Shown piece by piece: positions 1 through 9,615 of a stretch of DNA of 64,000 nucleotides. The position numbers and the translations under genes were made by a program. This DNA comes from Sulfuritalea sp. Lineage in GTDB: Bacteria; Pseudomonadota; Gammaproteobacteria; Burkholderiales; Rhodocyclaceae. The DNA is taken from NCBI GenBank assembly GCA_020853215.1, contig JADYZH010000075.1, positions 1-64,000 of the forward strand, read 5' to 3'. The notes under the pieces were generated by a model. The model saw only the letters and a list, made by a program, of their open reading frames with translations, was not told the origin of the DNA and ran no database searches. Every line of letters begins with the position of its first letter. Within the stretch, counting starts at the first letter, position 1.

Positions 1-44
1 GCGTAACGCAGGGATTCGCGGCTTTTACTACAGAGGAAGGCGCT

Positions 45-410
45 ATGAGCACAATCATGCTGGTAGACGATTCGGCGACGATACTGTTGTCCATCTCGAA
101 CATTCTCACCAAGGCCGGCTACACCGTTGAAAAGGCCAACAACGCGGCCGAGGGCCTGGCCAAGTTCAAGAGCGGGGTGAAGGTAAATCTGCTGATTACC
201 GACCTCAACATGCCCGGCATGAACGGCATCGAGTTCATCAAGGAGGTGCGCACCCTGCCGAACTACAAGTTCATGCCCATCCTGTTCCTCACCACTGAAT
301 CGCAGCAATCGAAGCGTCTCGAGGCCAAGGCCGCCGGCGCCTCGGGATGGCTGGTGAAGCCCGCCACCGCCGACGAATTGCTGAGCACCATCAAGCTGGT
401 GATCCGGTAA
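45..410 (+). CDS. CheY-like single-domain response regulator
   Basis: A REC-only regulator of 121 residues, the size of CheY. The acidic pair is in MLVDDS, the phospho-acceptor Asp in [11 protein letters not shown], the switch Thr in FLTTES and the invariant Lys in WLVKPA. A GAGGAAGG Shine-Dalgarno lies 4 bases before the ATG. The TAA stop overlaps the next ATG (TAATG), so the two genes are probably translationally coupled. It opens the first chemosensory cluster and is a likely target of the CheA at 2050 (inference). A more canonical CheY sits at 23861 beside cheZ, so this copy may act on a non-motor target or as a phosphate sink. Confidence 0.93.
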   Translation: MSTIMLVDDSATILLSISNILTKAGYTVEKANNAAEGLAKFKSGVKVNLLITDLNMPGMNGIEFIKEVRTLPNYKFMPILFLTTESQQSKRLEAKAAGASGWLVKPATADELLSTIKLVIR

Positions 411-1693
411 TGGATTTCCTGCTGCTGCTGCGGCGGATGCTCCTCGTTTCGTTCCTGGTCGGACTCGGTGCGGCGGCCACCGTCTATCTGTTCAGTGACT
501 GGTTTGACCAGGTCGTGCTGCCGGCTGTGGGGCTGTCTCGCGCGACAGGCAGCGCGCTTGGCGTCCTGATTGCGGTAATGGCGGCATTCGTCGCCCAGCG
601 CATGATCTCGACCGCGTTTTACCGCGACTGGCTATTCGGACTGGGACGGCTGCAGGATGACGCCTTCAGCCGCTCCGAGACCGTCATCAATGCCGCCGAC
701 CAGGTCGCGGGCGAACTGCGTGCCGTCAGTGGCTTCAACAACGTGGTGCGCGGCCAGTTGAACGGCGTGGTGGCGGAGACCGAAAAAGCGGCCTTCGACA
801 TCGCCAGCCGCCTGCAGGAAATTGACAGCATCATTTCGCGGCTGGGAGCCTTTGTCGAATCGACCACCGCCGAATCAAACAAGCTGCTGACCGCCTCGGA
901 AGATCGCATCGAGCACAACCGGGCCCTGATCTCCACGCTGGAGGACTACATTCGCCAGCGTGTCGTCACGGCGCAGGAGGATCGGGAGCGGATTACCCAT
1001 GTGGTCAAGGAAGCGCGTTCGCTCGGCACCCTGGTCGATCTGATCAAGCACATTTCAGGGCAGACCAATCTGCTGGCACTGAATGCCGCGATCGAAGCCG
1101 CCCGCGCCGGCGAGGCCGGCCGCGGCTTTGCCGTGGTGGCCGACGAAGTGCGCAAGCTCTCGGGTGAGACCAACAAAGCCGTCGGCCAGATCAGCATGGG
1201 CATCCAGACAGTGGCCAACTCCATCGAGACGCAATTCGAGGACAAGCTGTCCAACGACAACGCCGCTGCCGAAGCCGAGGCCCTGGAGAGCTTTGCCGCC
1301 CAGCTGGACGATCTGGGCAAGAGCTACAAGGAAGTCACCGAACACGAAGCCGAGGTGATGTCCACCATCACCGACAGCAGCCAGCAACTGGCCGGCATGT
1401 TCATGTCGGCACTGGCCAGCGTGCAGTTCCAGGACGTGACGCGGCAACAGATCGAGCAGGTGATCGATGCGCTGAACCGCCTCGATGCGCATTCGACAAT
1501 GCTGGCCAACCGGCTTGGCCAGCTCGAAGACCCGGGGTTCACATGGCAGCCGCTGTCCGAACATCTTGACCAGATTTACAGCAACTACGTCATGGATTCG
1601 CAACGTGACGTACATGACAACGCCCGTCACGGTGCGACAGGCAGCGCAGGCAAGCCGGCCACGACGACCGGGGCAAAGATCGAGCTTTTCTAG
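410..1693 (+). CDS. Membrane-anchored MCP-like protein with CheZ-like motif
   Basis: The start is the ATG at 410, which overlaps the preceding stop; the ORF-track start at 347 lies inside the upstream gene. The protein is 427 residues. Two hydrophobic segments lie near residues 10-30 and 45-65 with almost no periplasmic domain and no HAMP. A methyl-accepting signalling hairpin follows, with tip sequence [19 protein letters not shown] around residues 225-250. The region after the tip is unlike a normal MCP adaptation helix: it contains [15 protein letters not shown] near residue 345, which resembles the CheZ catalytic motif DFQDLTGQVIKKV. The C-terminus is AKIELF, close to the end of CheD in this window. 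It is probably an array component or phosphatase-like partner rather than a ligand receptor (inference). Confidence 0.85.
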   Translation: MDFLLLLRRMLLVSFLVGLGAAATVYLFSDWFDQVVLPAVGLSRATGSALGVLIAVMAAFVAQRMISTAFYRDWLFGLGRLQDDAFSRSETVINAADQVAGELRAVSGFNNVVRGQLNGVVAETEKAAFDIASRLQEIDSIISRLGAFVESTTAESNKLLTASEDRIEHNRALISTLEDYIRQRVVTAQEDRERITHVVKEARSLGTLVDLIKHISGQTNLLALNAAIEAARAGEAGRGFAVVADEVRKLSGETNKAVGQISMGIQTVANSIETQFEDKLSNDNAAAEAEALESFAAQLDDLGKSYKEVTEHEAEVMSTITDSSQQLAGMFMSALASVQFQDVTRQQIEQVIDALNRLDAHSTMLANRLGQLEDPGFTWQPLSEHLDQIYSNYVMDSQRDVHDNARHGATGSAGKPATTTGAKIELF

Positions 1694-1706
1694 CCTGGAG
1701 ACCATG

Positions 1707-2036
1707 ATGGAATTCGCCACCCAATCCACCCTCGGAGGCAGCACGCGCCTCACCGCCGACGGCGACCTGACCATCTACCACGCGGTCGAGATCAAGCAAC
1801 ACCTGATCGACAGCGTACGCGCCAGCAAGGGACTCGAGCTCGATCTTTCGCATGTGGGCGAGATCGACACCGCCGGCATCCAGCTGCTGATCCTGGCCAA
1901 ACGCGAAAGCCTGAAGCTCGATCACGCCTTGCGCATCGTCGGCCACAGCCCGGCCGTGCGCGAAGTCGTGGAGTTTTTCAACATGGTCGCCTTCTTTGGC
2001 GATCCGCTGGTAATTCCAGCCAACGAGCACTCCTGA
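1707..2036 (+). CDS. STAS-domain protein (anti-anti-sigma factor like)
   Basis: A 109-residue single STAS domain. The conserved loop is GEIDTAGIQLLILAK, with Thr where SpoIIAA-type proteins have the phosphorylatable Ser. Two ATGs are adjacent (1704 and 1707); GGAG at 1697-1700 is 6 bases from the second, so 1707 is preferred. It lies 13 bases ahead of cheA and after the MCP-like gene, in the same operon. STAS proteins next to cheA are known in several chemosensory systems, where they probably bind a partner in a phosphorylation-dependent way. The role here is inferred from context. Confidence 0.85.
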   Translation: MEFATQSTLGGSTRLTADGDLTIYHAVEIKQHLIDSVRASKGLELDLSHVGEIDTAGIQLLILAKRESLKLDHALRIVGHSPAVREVVEFFNMVAFFGDPLVIPANEHS

Positions 2037-2049
2037 ACCGGGGCCGACA

Positions 2050-4251
2050 ATGGACGAACTACTCAGCGTGTTTTCGGTCGAGGCCAGGGAACAGCTCGAA
2101 GCCATGGAAGCCGGGCTGATGCAGCTCGAACAGGGCGACCGCGACCCCGAGACCATCAACGCCGTATTCCGTGCCGCCCATACCATCAAGGGCGGCGCCG
2201 GCGTGGTCGAAATTCACTCCGTCGAGAAATTCACCCACATCCTCGAAAACGTCCTCGACCGCCTGCGCAACGGCGAGATCGAGGTCGACGGCGACATGAT
2301 TTCCGCCCTGCTCGCCGGCTGCGACCACATCGGCGCGCTGCTTGGCGTGGTGCAGTCGGGCGCACTGGAGCCGGATGAAGAACTGCGGCAGGCGGGCGAA
2401 ACCATTGCCGAGTCCCTGCGTCCCTTCCTCGGTAGCAAGGCTCCGGCCGGCGCCGCCGGCAATCAAGTCTCCTCCGACGCCGACGGCAACATCCAGCGCG
2501 ACAGTCGCGACGGCAGCATCAGCGATTGCTGGCACATCTCCGTCCGCTTCGGCCAGAGCGTGCTGAAGAACGGCATGGACCCGCTGGCCTTCCTGCGTTA
2601 CCTGCTCAACCTGGGCGAAGTCGCGCACATGACCACGCTGACCGACGCCCTGCCCGACACCGACGAGATGGACCCGGAATGCTGCTATCTCGGCTTCGAG
2701 ATCAGCTTTCGCAGCCACGCCAGCAAAGAGGCAATCGAGAAAGTCTTCGACTTCTGCCGCGACGACTGCGACCTGCACATCCTGCCACCCAACAGCAAGG
2801 TGGCGGATTTTCTGCAGCTCATCGAGGCGCTGCCCGAAGAGACGATGCGCCTGGGCGAGATTCTCGTCAAAAGCGGCGCGCTGACCCAAGAAGAACTCGA
2901 TGCCGGCCTGCGCCGGCAGTCCGGCGAGAAAGTCGGCAGTGGCGAGACGGCGGTCGCACCGCCGCTCGGCGAGATCCTGGTGCAGCAGAGCAATGTCCAG
3001 CCCGAACTGGTCGCCGCCGCTGCCGCCAAGCAGAAAACCGTCTCCGAGAAAAAGGCCGCCGAATCCTCCCTGATCCGGGTGCATGCCGACAAACTGGACC
3101 AGCTCATCGACCTCGTCGGCGAACTGGTGATCGCCGGGGCATCGGCCAACCTGCTGGCAAGGAAGAGCCGCGAGGCCACGCTGGTCGAGGCTACCTCGGT
3201 ACTCAGCCGGCTGGTCGAAAGCATCCGTGACTCGGCGCTGCAACTGCGCATGGTGCAGATCGGCGAGACCTTCAACCGCTTCCACCGCGTTGCCCGCGAC
3301 GTCTCCAAGGAACTGGGCAAGGACATCGAACTGGTGATCAGCGGCGCCGAGACCGAACTCGACAAGTCCGTCGTCGAAAAAATCGGTGACCCGCTGATGC
3401 ATCTGGTCAGAAATGCCATGGACCACGGCATCGAACCCACGGCCGTGCGCGCCGCCAACGGCAAGCCGGCCAAGGGCCGGGTCGAGCTCAACGCCTTCCA
3501 TGATTCGGGCAGCATCGTGATCGAGGTGATCGACGACGGTGGCGGCCTCAACAAGGACAGGATAGAGGCCAAGGCACTCGAAAAGGGCATCATCCAGCCC
3601 GGCCAGATCCTGTCCGACCAGGAGATCGTCAATCTCATTTTCGAGGCCGGTTTCTCCACCGTCGAGAAAGTCACCAACCTTTCCGGTCGCGGCGTCGGCA
3701 TGGATGTGGTGAGAAAGAACATCGCCGCGCTGCGCGGCAGCGTCGACGTGCAGACCCAGCCGGGCGCCGGTTCGCGCTTCACCATTCGCCTGCCGCTGAC
3801 GCTGGCCATCATCGACGGTTTCCTCACCGGCGTCGGCAAGTCGTCCTACGTGATCCCGCTCGACATGGTAGTCGAGTGCATCGAACTGGCGGATGCCAGC
3901 ACCGACCGCGACTACCTCAACCTGCGCGGCGAAGTGCTGCCCTTCGTGCGCCTGCGCGAAATGTTCGAAGCTCCCGGCGTCCAGCCCTCGCGTGAAAACG
4001 TGGTGGTGGTGCAGTACGCAGGGCGCAAGGCGGGCATCGTGGTCGATCAGTTGCTGGGTGAATTCCAGACCGTGATCAAACCGTTGGGCACGCTGTTCCG
4101 CAACATGCGCGGCATCGGCGGCTCGACGATCCTGGGCAGCGGTGAAGTCGCATTGATCCTTGATGTACAGGCGCTGGTCAGCCGCTGTGCGCGCGCCGAA
4201 GAGCACGCCTCGCGCGGCAACACCGGCAGTCGCCGGCTTGAGGCGCATTAA
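2050..4251 (+). CDS. cheA: Chemotaxis histidine kinase CheA (first copy)
   Basis: A 733-residue CheA. The N-terminal HPt (P1) carries the phospho-His in [11 protein letters not shown] near residue 45. A variable region of about residues 150-250 (starting [19 protein letters not shown]) occupies the P2 position. It is followed by two LGEILV repeats ([18 protein letters not shown] and [10 protein letters not shown], residues about 275-335) that resemble MshEN half-motifs. Dimerisation, ATPase ([28 protein letters not shown]) and CheW-like C-terminal domains are complete. The kinase passes phosphate to CheY/CheB-type regulators and docks to MCPs through CheW (5963). A second CheA is encoded at 25244. 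Confidence 0.96.
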   Translation: MDELLSVFSVEAREQLEAMEAGLMQLEQGDRDPETINAVFRAAHTIKGGAGVVEIHSVEKFTHILENVLDRLRNGEIEVDGDMISALLAGCDHIGALLGVVQSGALEPDEELRQAGETIAESLRPFLGSKAPAGAAGNQVSSDADGNIQRDSRDGSISDCWHISVRFGQSVLKNGMDPLAFLRYLLNLGEVAHMTTLTDALPDTDEMDPECCYLGFEISFRSHASKEAIEKVFDFCRDDCDLHILPPNSKVADFLQLIEALPEETMRLGEILVKSGALTQEELDAGLRRQSGEKVGSGETAVAPPLGEILVQQSNVQPELVAAAAAKQKTVSEKKAAESSLIRVHADKLDQLIDLVGELVIAGASANLLARKSREATLVEATSVLSRLVESIRDSALQLRMVQIGETFNRFHRVARDVSKELGKDIELVISGAETELDKSVVEKIGDPLMHLVRNAMDHGIEPTAVRAANGKPAKGRVELNAFHDSGSIVIEVIDDGGGLNKDRIEAKALEKGIIQPGQILSDQEIVNLIFEAGFSTVEKVTNLSGRGVGMDVVRKNIAALRGSVDVQTQPGAGSRFTIRLPLTLAIIDGFLTGVGKSSYVIPLDMVVECIELADASTDRDYLNLRGEVLPFVRLREMFEAPGVQPSRENVVVVQYAGRKAGIVVDQLLGEFQTVIKPLGTLFRNMRGIGGSTILGSGEVALILDVQALVSRCARAEEHASRGNTGSRRLEAH

Positions 4252-4318
4252 ACGCAAACCGTCTGAACCCGCATCCTTTCGGCAATTCACTTTCGTTCGT
4301 CACAACGGAGATCACACC

Positions 4319-5947
4319 ATGTTCAAGAACCTGAAAATCGCCATCAAACTTGCCCTGGCATTCGGCCTCGTGCTGGTCCTGCTGATCGCCATCTCGCTGA
4401 CCGGCTCCTTGCGGCTGATCGATTTGAGCAAGAACACCGACGATATTACGAAGAACCTCTGGCCGAAAGTGCTGTTGCTGCAGGACGGGCTCGCCGGGGT
4501 CAATAACGTCGGTATCGGTGCGCGCGACCTGGCGCTGGCCGCCAATGCCGACGCGTTGCAGAAGGCCAAGGCCCAAGTGCTCGACGGACGCGCCGCCATA
4601 GGCAAAGCCTGGGAGGCACTAAAGCCCAAATTGGTGCAGCCCAAGGGCAAGGAAATGATGCAAAGCATATTCGACACGCGGGAGCGCTATATCGCCGCCC
4701 AGAATCAAGTCATCAAGCTGGCCGAGGAAGGAAAAAAGGACGAGGCCGTGGCCTATCTGAACGGCGATTTTCGTTCCGTCGCAGTCGAATATCGCAAGCG
4801 GGTCAACGATCTCATCAAGTACCAGGGTGAATTGCTCGATGCCGTTGGCGTCGAGGCCACCAGAACCGCCGAGATGGGCATGACAATGAACATCGGCTTG
4901 TCCATTGCCGCGATTCTGATCGCCCTGATCGGCGCATTCCTGGTAACGCGGTCGATCACCCAGCCGCTCAACCTCGCCGTGAATGTGGCCGACGAACTTG
5001 CGCAAGGCAACCTGACGGTCAAGATCACGTCCGATTCGAAAGACGAGACCGGCCTGCTGATGGCCTCGATGGCAAACCTGGCGGGCAAACTCGTGCAGAT
5101 CATCAGCGAAGTAAAAACGGCGGCGGACGCCCTGAACAACGCCGCTGCCCAGGTCTCGGCCACGGCGCAGTCGCTGTCGCAGTCGTCTTCCGAGCAGGCC
5201 GCCTCGGTCGAAGAAACCACCGCCAGCATCGAACAGATGACGGCCAGCATCACCCAGAACACCGAGAACGCCAAGGTCACCGACAACATGGCGTCGAAGA
5301 GTTCCGTCGAAGCCACCCAGGGCGGCACGGCGGTCAAGGAAACCGTGGAGGCCATGAAGTCGATTGCCGGCAAGATCGGCATCATCGACGACATCGCCTA
5401 CCAGACCAACCTGCTGGCACTCAACGCCGCCATCGAGGCGGCACGGGCCGGCGAACACGGCAAGGGCTTTGCCGTGGTCGCCGCGGAAGTGCGCAAGCTG
5501 GCCGAGCGCTCGCAAGTTGCCGCACAGGAAATCGGACAACTGGCAGGATCGTCGGTAAAGATGGCGGAGCAGGCCGGCACGCTGCTCGACGAAATGGTGC
5601 CCTCGATCAAGAAGACCTCCGACCTGGTGCAGGAAATCGCCGCCGCCAGCCAGGAACAGAGCCAGGGCGTGGGCCAGATCAATGGCGCCATGGGGCAACT
5701 CAACAAGGCCACGCAGCAGAACGCCTCGGCGTCCGAAGAACTCGCCGCCACTTCCGAGGAAATGGGCGGCCAGGCCGCGCAACTGCAGGATCTGATGGAG
5801 TTCTTCAAGATTGACGAGCAAGGAAAAGTCGGCGCTGGCGCCACGGCGAAGCGTTCGCGTTCGGCGCCGGTCGCCGCCCCCAAAGCCCGCAGCGCAGCAC
5901 GTCCGTCGGCGGTTGCCGCCGCCGAAGCCGATTTCGAACGTTTCTGA
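4319..5947 (+). CDS. Methyl-accepting chemotaxis protein (4HB type)
   Basis: A 542-residue MCP starting at ATG 4319 ([16 protein letters not shown]); the longer ORF start at 4160 lies inside cheA. The N-terminal transmembrane helix is followed by a helical periplasmic domain of about 150 residues that looks like a four-helix-bundle sensor. A second membrane segment ([19 protein letters not shown]) precedes the HAMP and the cytoplasmic signalling domain with tip [20 protein letters not shown]. Its signalling half is nearly identical to that of the MCP at 6551, suggesting duplication or gene conversion. The C-terminus ends EADFERF, not a classical CheR pentapeptide. It lies between cheA and cheW. 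Confidence 0.94.
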   Translation: MFKNLKIAIKLALAFGLVLVLLIAISLTGSLRLIDLSKNTDDITKNLWPKVLLLQDGLAGVNNVGIGARDLALAANADALQKAKAQVLDGRAAIGKAWEALKPKLVQPKGKEMMQSIFDTRERYIAAQNQVIKLAEEGKKDEAVAYLNGDFRSVAVEYRKRVNDLIKYQGELLDAVGVEATRTAEMGMTMNIGLSIAAILIALIGAFLVTRSITQPLNLAVNVADELAQGNLTVKITSDSKDETGLLMASMANLAGKLVQIISEVKTAADALNNAAAQVSATAQSLSQSSSEQAASVEETTASIEQMTASITQNTENAKVTDNMASKSSVEATQGGTAVKETVEAMKSIAGKIGIIDDIAYQTNLLALNAAIEAARAGEHGKGFAVVAAEVRKLAERSQVAAQEIGQLAGSSVKMAEQAGTLLDEMVPSIKKTSDLVQEIAAASQEQSQGVGQINGAMGQLNKATQQNASASEELAATSEEMGGQAAQLQDLMEFFKIDEQGKVGAGATAKRSRSAPVAAPKARSAARPSAVAAAEADFERF

Positions 5948-5962
5948 GCCTGGGAGAACGTC

Positions 5963-6514
5963 ATGGGAGAAGTCGTTCAGCAAACTGCCGGCAGGACCGC
6001 AGTCACGCCGGCAAGTACCGCCGAAATTGCCCAGTACCTGACTTTCCAGCTCAGCGGCGAGATGTACGCCGTGGGCATCCTCAACGTCAAGGAGATCATC
6101 GAGTACGGCAGCCTCACCGAGATTCCGATGATGCCGGCCTTCATCCGCGGCGTGATCAACCTGCGCGGCGCGGTGGTGCCGGTGATCGACCTGGCGGCGC
6201 GCTTCGGCGGCCGCCAGACGGAAAGCTCGCGGCGCACCTGCATCGTGATCATCGAGCTGACCACCGCTGACGAACATCACGACATCGGGGTGGTGGTCGA
6301 TGCGGTGTCCGAAGTGCTCGAAGTCTCCAGCGCCGACATCGAACCGGCGCCGGCCTTCGGCGCCAAGATCCGCGCCGACTTCATCGACGGCATGGGCAAG
6401 ATCGGCGGCAAGTTCGTCATCATCCTCGACATCCAGCGCGTGCTCTCGGTAGATGAAATCTCCGCGCTGGCGACGGTTGCGGATCGCGGCACCGAATCCG
6501 GTGCCGCAGACTAG
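5963..6514 (+). CDS. cheW: Chemotaxis coupling protein CheW
   Basis: A 183-residue single-domain CheW. Conserved segments include YLTFQLSGEMYAVGILNVKEI, the hydrophobic core FIRGVINLRGAVVPVIDLAARF and GVVVDAVSEVLEV. It couples CheA to receptor tips at the inner membrane. GGGAG lies 6-10 bases before ATG 5963, which is 15 bases downstream of the MCP stop. The N-terminal extension of about 25 residues (MGEVVQQTAGRTAV) is low complexity. No other stand-alone CheW is in the window, so the second CheA may share it or rely on the double CheV at 21883. Confidence 0.96.
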   Translation: MGEVVQQTAGRTAVTPASTAEIAQYLTFQLSGEMYAVGILNVKEIIEYGSLTEIPMMPAFIRGVINLRGAVVPVIDLAARFGGRQTESSRRTCIVIIELTTADEHHDIGVVVDAVSEVLEVSSADIEPAPAFGAKIRADFIDGMGKIGGKFVIILDIQRVLSVDEISALATVADRGTESGAAD

Positions 6515-6550
6515 GCGAAGCATCCGGTCCCACCACTTCGGGAGCCATTC

Positions 6551-8452
6551 ATGAAGATCGGTTCGATACGCGTCCGCTTGCTGCTGCTCTTCTCCTCGCT
6601 GGTTCTGGGGATGGCCTGGTACCTGTTTGCCAATGTCAGCACCGAGGTGAGCAAGCTGCGCGAAGGCGGTCGCATTGCGGCTGTCAGCGAGGTGGCGGTG
6701 GCCAGCAGCGCGCTGATTCATGAATTGCAGAAGGAACGGGGTCTTTCCGCCGGCTTCATCGGCTCCAAGGGCGGGAAGTTCGTCGACGCGCTGGAAAAGC
6801 AGCGCAGGGATACGGATGCCCGGCGCAAGGCGCTGGCCGACGTCTTCGGCGGGCAGGTCGGCGATCTGCCGCCGGCGATTGCCGAGCACATGCGCCGCGC
6901 CAACGACATGCTCGCCGCCGTCGATGGCAAACGAGGGGAAATCAGCGCGTTGAAACTGGCCGGCCCGGACTCCTTTGCGTTCTATTCAGCTTCCATCGAA
7001 AACTACCTGACGGCCGTGGGATCGATCGCGCCCAGCCTGGGCGACGCCAGGATGATGCGCAAATTTTCGGCCTATGTGATGTTCCTCGCCGCCAAGGAAC
7101 AGGCGGGGCGCGAGCGTGCCACGGTGAACGGAATGTTTGCCGCCGACGCATCGGTCAAAGTCCCGATATTCCAGCGCCTGCAAGGCCTGATCACGGCGCA
7201 GGATCTGTATCTTGCGCAGTTTCGCGGCCTCGCCGATCCGGCGGCGACCAAGGCGCTGACCGACCTCCTGGCCACCAAGCCGGCACAGGATGCCTTGCGC
7301 ATGCGCGGCATCGCCATCGAGCAGGCTTTCCTCGGCAATTTCGAAGTGGAACCGGCGACCTGGTTCACCACAATCACGGCCAAGATCGATGCCATGAAAG
7401 GCATCGAAGACCAACTTGCCACCGACATCGCCACCAGTTCGACGGAACTGACCAATGGCGCCCGGCGCGGACTGATGATTGCCATCGCGTCCACCCTGAT
7501 TGTCATCGGCCTTACCGTTGCCTTCGTTATTTTGCTGACACGCATGCTGCGCGATGTGCATACACTGGTGCTCGACGCACAAAGCATTGCCGAGGGCGAT
7601 CTTACCGTGCGCGTGCCGGTCTCCCGTCGGGACGAGATCGGCGATTTGCAGGATGCGATTGCGCGCACCGTTGAAAAACTCGCCCAGACCATTGGCGACG
7701 TGATGAATTCGGCGGAGGCACTCAACAGCGCGGCCGAGCAGGTCTCGGTCACGGCCCAATCGCTGTCGCAGTCATCCAGCGAGCAAGCCGCGTCGGTGGA
7801 AGAAACCACGGCGTCCATCGAACAGATGACGGCCTCGATCGACCAGAACACCGAGAACGCCAGGGTCACCAACAACATGGCCAGCAAATCTTCCGACGAG
7901 GCGACCAAAGGCGGCGCGGCGGTGAAGGAAACCGTGGAAGCCATGAAGCAGATCGCCGGCAAGATCGGCATCATCGACGACATCGCCTACCAGACCAACC
8001 TGCTGGCCCTGAACGCCGCGATCGAAGCAGCGCGTGCCGGCGAAGCCGGCCGCGGCTTCGCCGTCGTCGCCGCCGAAGTCAGGAAGCTGGCCGAGCGCAG
8101 CCAGGTCGCGGCACAGGAAATCGGGCAGCTCGCCGGCTCCAGCGTCAAGATGGCGGAGCAAGCCGGCAAGCTGCTCGAAGAAATGGTGCCCAGCATCAGG
8201 AAGACCTCCGACCTGGTGCAGGAGATCGCCGCCGCCAGCCAGGAACAAAGCGCCGGTGTCGGCCAGATCAACGGCGCCATGGGACAACTGAACCAGGCCA
8301 CGCAGCAGAATGCTTCGGCTTCCGAAGAACTGGCGGCCACGGCCGAGGAAATGGGCGGCCAGGCCGCACAGCTCCAGGATCTGATGGAATTCTTCAAAAT
8401 CCAGGATCACAAGGCGAACGGCAACCGCAGCCACGTAAGCGAGACAGGCTGA
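6551..8452 (+). CDS. MCP with NIT (nitrate/nitrite-sensing type) domain
   Basis: A 633-residue receptor. The N-terminal transmembrane segment is followed by a periplasmic region with [21 protein letters not shown], a signature of the NIT sensor family found in nitrate/nitrite receptors and regulators. A second membrane segment ([20 protein letters not shown], near residue 315), a HAMP and an MCP signalling domain follow. The signalling domain is almost identical to that of the 4319 receptor although the sensors are unrelated. GGGAG precedes ATG 6551. A ligand of nitrate or nitrite is family knowledge, not shown here; it would suit a denitrifying betaproteobacterium. Confidence 0.93.
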   Translation: MKIGSIRVRLLLLFSSLVLGMAWYLFANVSTEVSKLREGGRIAAVSEVAVASSALIHELQKERGLSAGFIGSKGGKFVDALEKQRRDTDARRKALADVFGGQVGDLPPAIAEHMRRANDMLAAVDGKRGEISALKLAGPDSFAFYSASIENYLTAVGSIAPSLGDARMMRKFSAYVMFLAAKEQAGRERATVNGMFAADASVKVPIFQRLQGLITAQDLYLAQFRGLADPAATKALTDLLATKPAQDALRMRGIAIEQAFLGNFEVEPATWFTTITAKIDAMKGIEDQLATDIATSSTELTNGARRGLMIAIASTLIVIGLTVAFVILLTRMLRDVHTLVLDAQSIAEGDLTVRVPVSRRDEIGDLQDAIARTVEKLAQTIGDVMNSAEALNSAAEQVSVTAQSLSQSSSEQAASVEETTASIEQMTASIDQNTENARVTNNMASKSSDEATKGGAAVKETVEAMKQIAGKIGIIDDIAYQTNLLALNAAIEAARAGEAGRGFAVVAAEVRKLAERSQVAAQEIGQLAGSSVKMAEQAGKLLEEMVPSIRKTSDLVQEIAAASQEQSAGVGQINGAMGQLNQATQQNASASEELAATAEEMGGQAAQLQDLMEFFKIQDHKANGNRSHVSETG

Positions 8453-8454
8453 AA

Positions 8455-9615
8455 ATGGACATATCGACCGTGAGCCATCCCCGGCGCATTGCAATGCAGG
8501 AAGTTGCACTCACCGCCGATGCGGTAAAGGGTGCGCTGCTCTTGATCGTGGACGACGTGCCGGCGAACCTGAGCGTGCTGGGCGACCTGCTGCGCGATGC
8601 GGGCTATCGGGTGAAGGCGGCCAACTCGGGTCGCGCCGCGCTGCGCTATGCCGCCCAGGAGCCGCGCCCGTCGCTGATCCTGCTGGATGTGATGATGCCG
8701 GAGATGGATGGCTATCAAGTCCTCGCGGCGCTGCGGCAAGATCCGGCCACCCGCGACATTGCGGTGATCTTCCTCACCGCCCTGGACAACGCGCGCGACG
8801 AAGAGCGCGGATTCCAGCACGGCGCCGCGGATTACATCGCCAAACCGATCAAGCCGGATGTGGTCCTCGCCAGGGTACGCAACCAGTTGCTGGCCGGCCT
8901 GGCACGGGACTGGCTGCGCGACCAGAACACGGCACTGGAGGCGGAGGTCGACCGGCGCCTGGAAGAGAATGAGCTGATCCAGACCGTCAGCATCCGCGCC
9001 CTGGCCCATCTTGCCGAGACCCGCGACCCCGAAACCGGCAATCACATCCTGCGCACCCAGGGCTATGTGCAGTTGCTGGCTGTCCGGCTGCGGGACCATC
9101 CCCGCTTTGCAGCCACGCTGAATGAGCCTTACATCAAGATGCTGACCCACTCCGCACCCTTGCACGACATCGGCAAGGTGGGCATCCCCGACTCGATCCT
9201 GCAGAAACCCGGCAAGCTGACCGCGGAGGAGTGGGCAGTCATGAAGACGCATGCCCAGCTTGGCAGCGACGCCATCGAAGCGGCGGAAAAGGACATTGAC
9301 CGGCCGGTCGAGTTTCTCGCCCTGGCCAAGGAAATTGCCCGCTGGCATCACGAGCGCTGGGACGGCAAGGGCTATCCGGACGGCCTTGGCGAGGAATCAA
9401 TCCCGCTTTCCGCCCGGCTCATGACCCTGGCCGATGTTTTCGATGCCCTGATTTCGCGGCGCGTCTACAAGGAACCAATGCCCATCGACGCGGTCCGCGC
9501 GATCATTGCCGAAGAGCGCGGACGCCAGTTCGATCCCGACATGACCGATGCGTTTCTTTCCGGATTTTCGGAGTTCGCCGCCATTGCCGCACGCTACAAC
9601 GATGACCATTCATGA
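8455..9615 (+). CDS. Response regulator with HD-GYP c-di-GMP phosphodiesterase output
   Basis: A 386-residue RpfG-like protein. The REC domain occupies about residues 25-145 ([32 protein letters not shown]). After a coiled linker comes a complete HD-GYP domain: [34 protein letters not shown] and [15 protein letters not shown]. Such enzymes hydrolyse c-di-GMP in the cytosol when phosphorylated. ATG 8455 follows the MCP stop by 2 bases; an internal ATG at 8494 is an alternative. The TGA overlaps the start of the following hybrid kinase (ATGA), making that kinase the obvious phosphodonor. Confidence 0.95.
   Translation: MDISTVSHPRRIAMQEVALTADAVKGALLLIVDDVPANLSVLGDLLRDAGYRVKAANSGRAALRYAAQEPRPSLILLDVMMPEMDGYQVLAALRQDPATRDIAVIFLTALDNARDEERGFQHGAADYIAKPIKPDVVLARVRNQLLAGLARDWLRDQNTALEAEVDRRLEENELIQTVSIRALAHLAETRDPETGNHILRTQGYVQLLAVRLRDHPRFAATLNEPYIKMLTHSAPLHDIGKVGIPDSILQKPGKLTAEEWAVMKTHAQLGSDAIEAAEKDIDRPVEFLALAKEIARWHHERWDGKGYPDGLGEESIPLSARLMTLADVFDALISRRVYKEPMPIDAVRAIIAEERGRQFDPDMTDAFLSGFSEFAAIAARYNDDHS

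Noticed and set aside
2059-6889. Long antisense ORFs (743 and 756 residues) opposite cheA and the MCPs
   Set aside because: They are His/Gly/Asp-rich shadow translations of high-GC coding sequence, with clear conserved families on the + strand.
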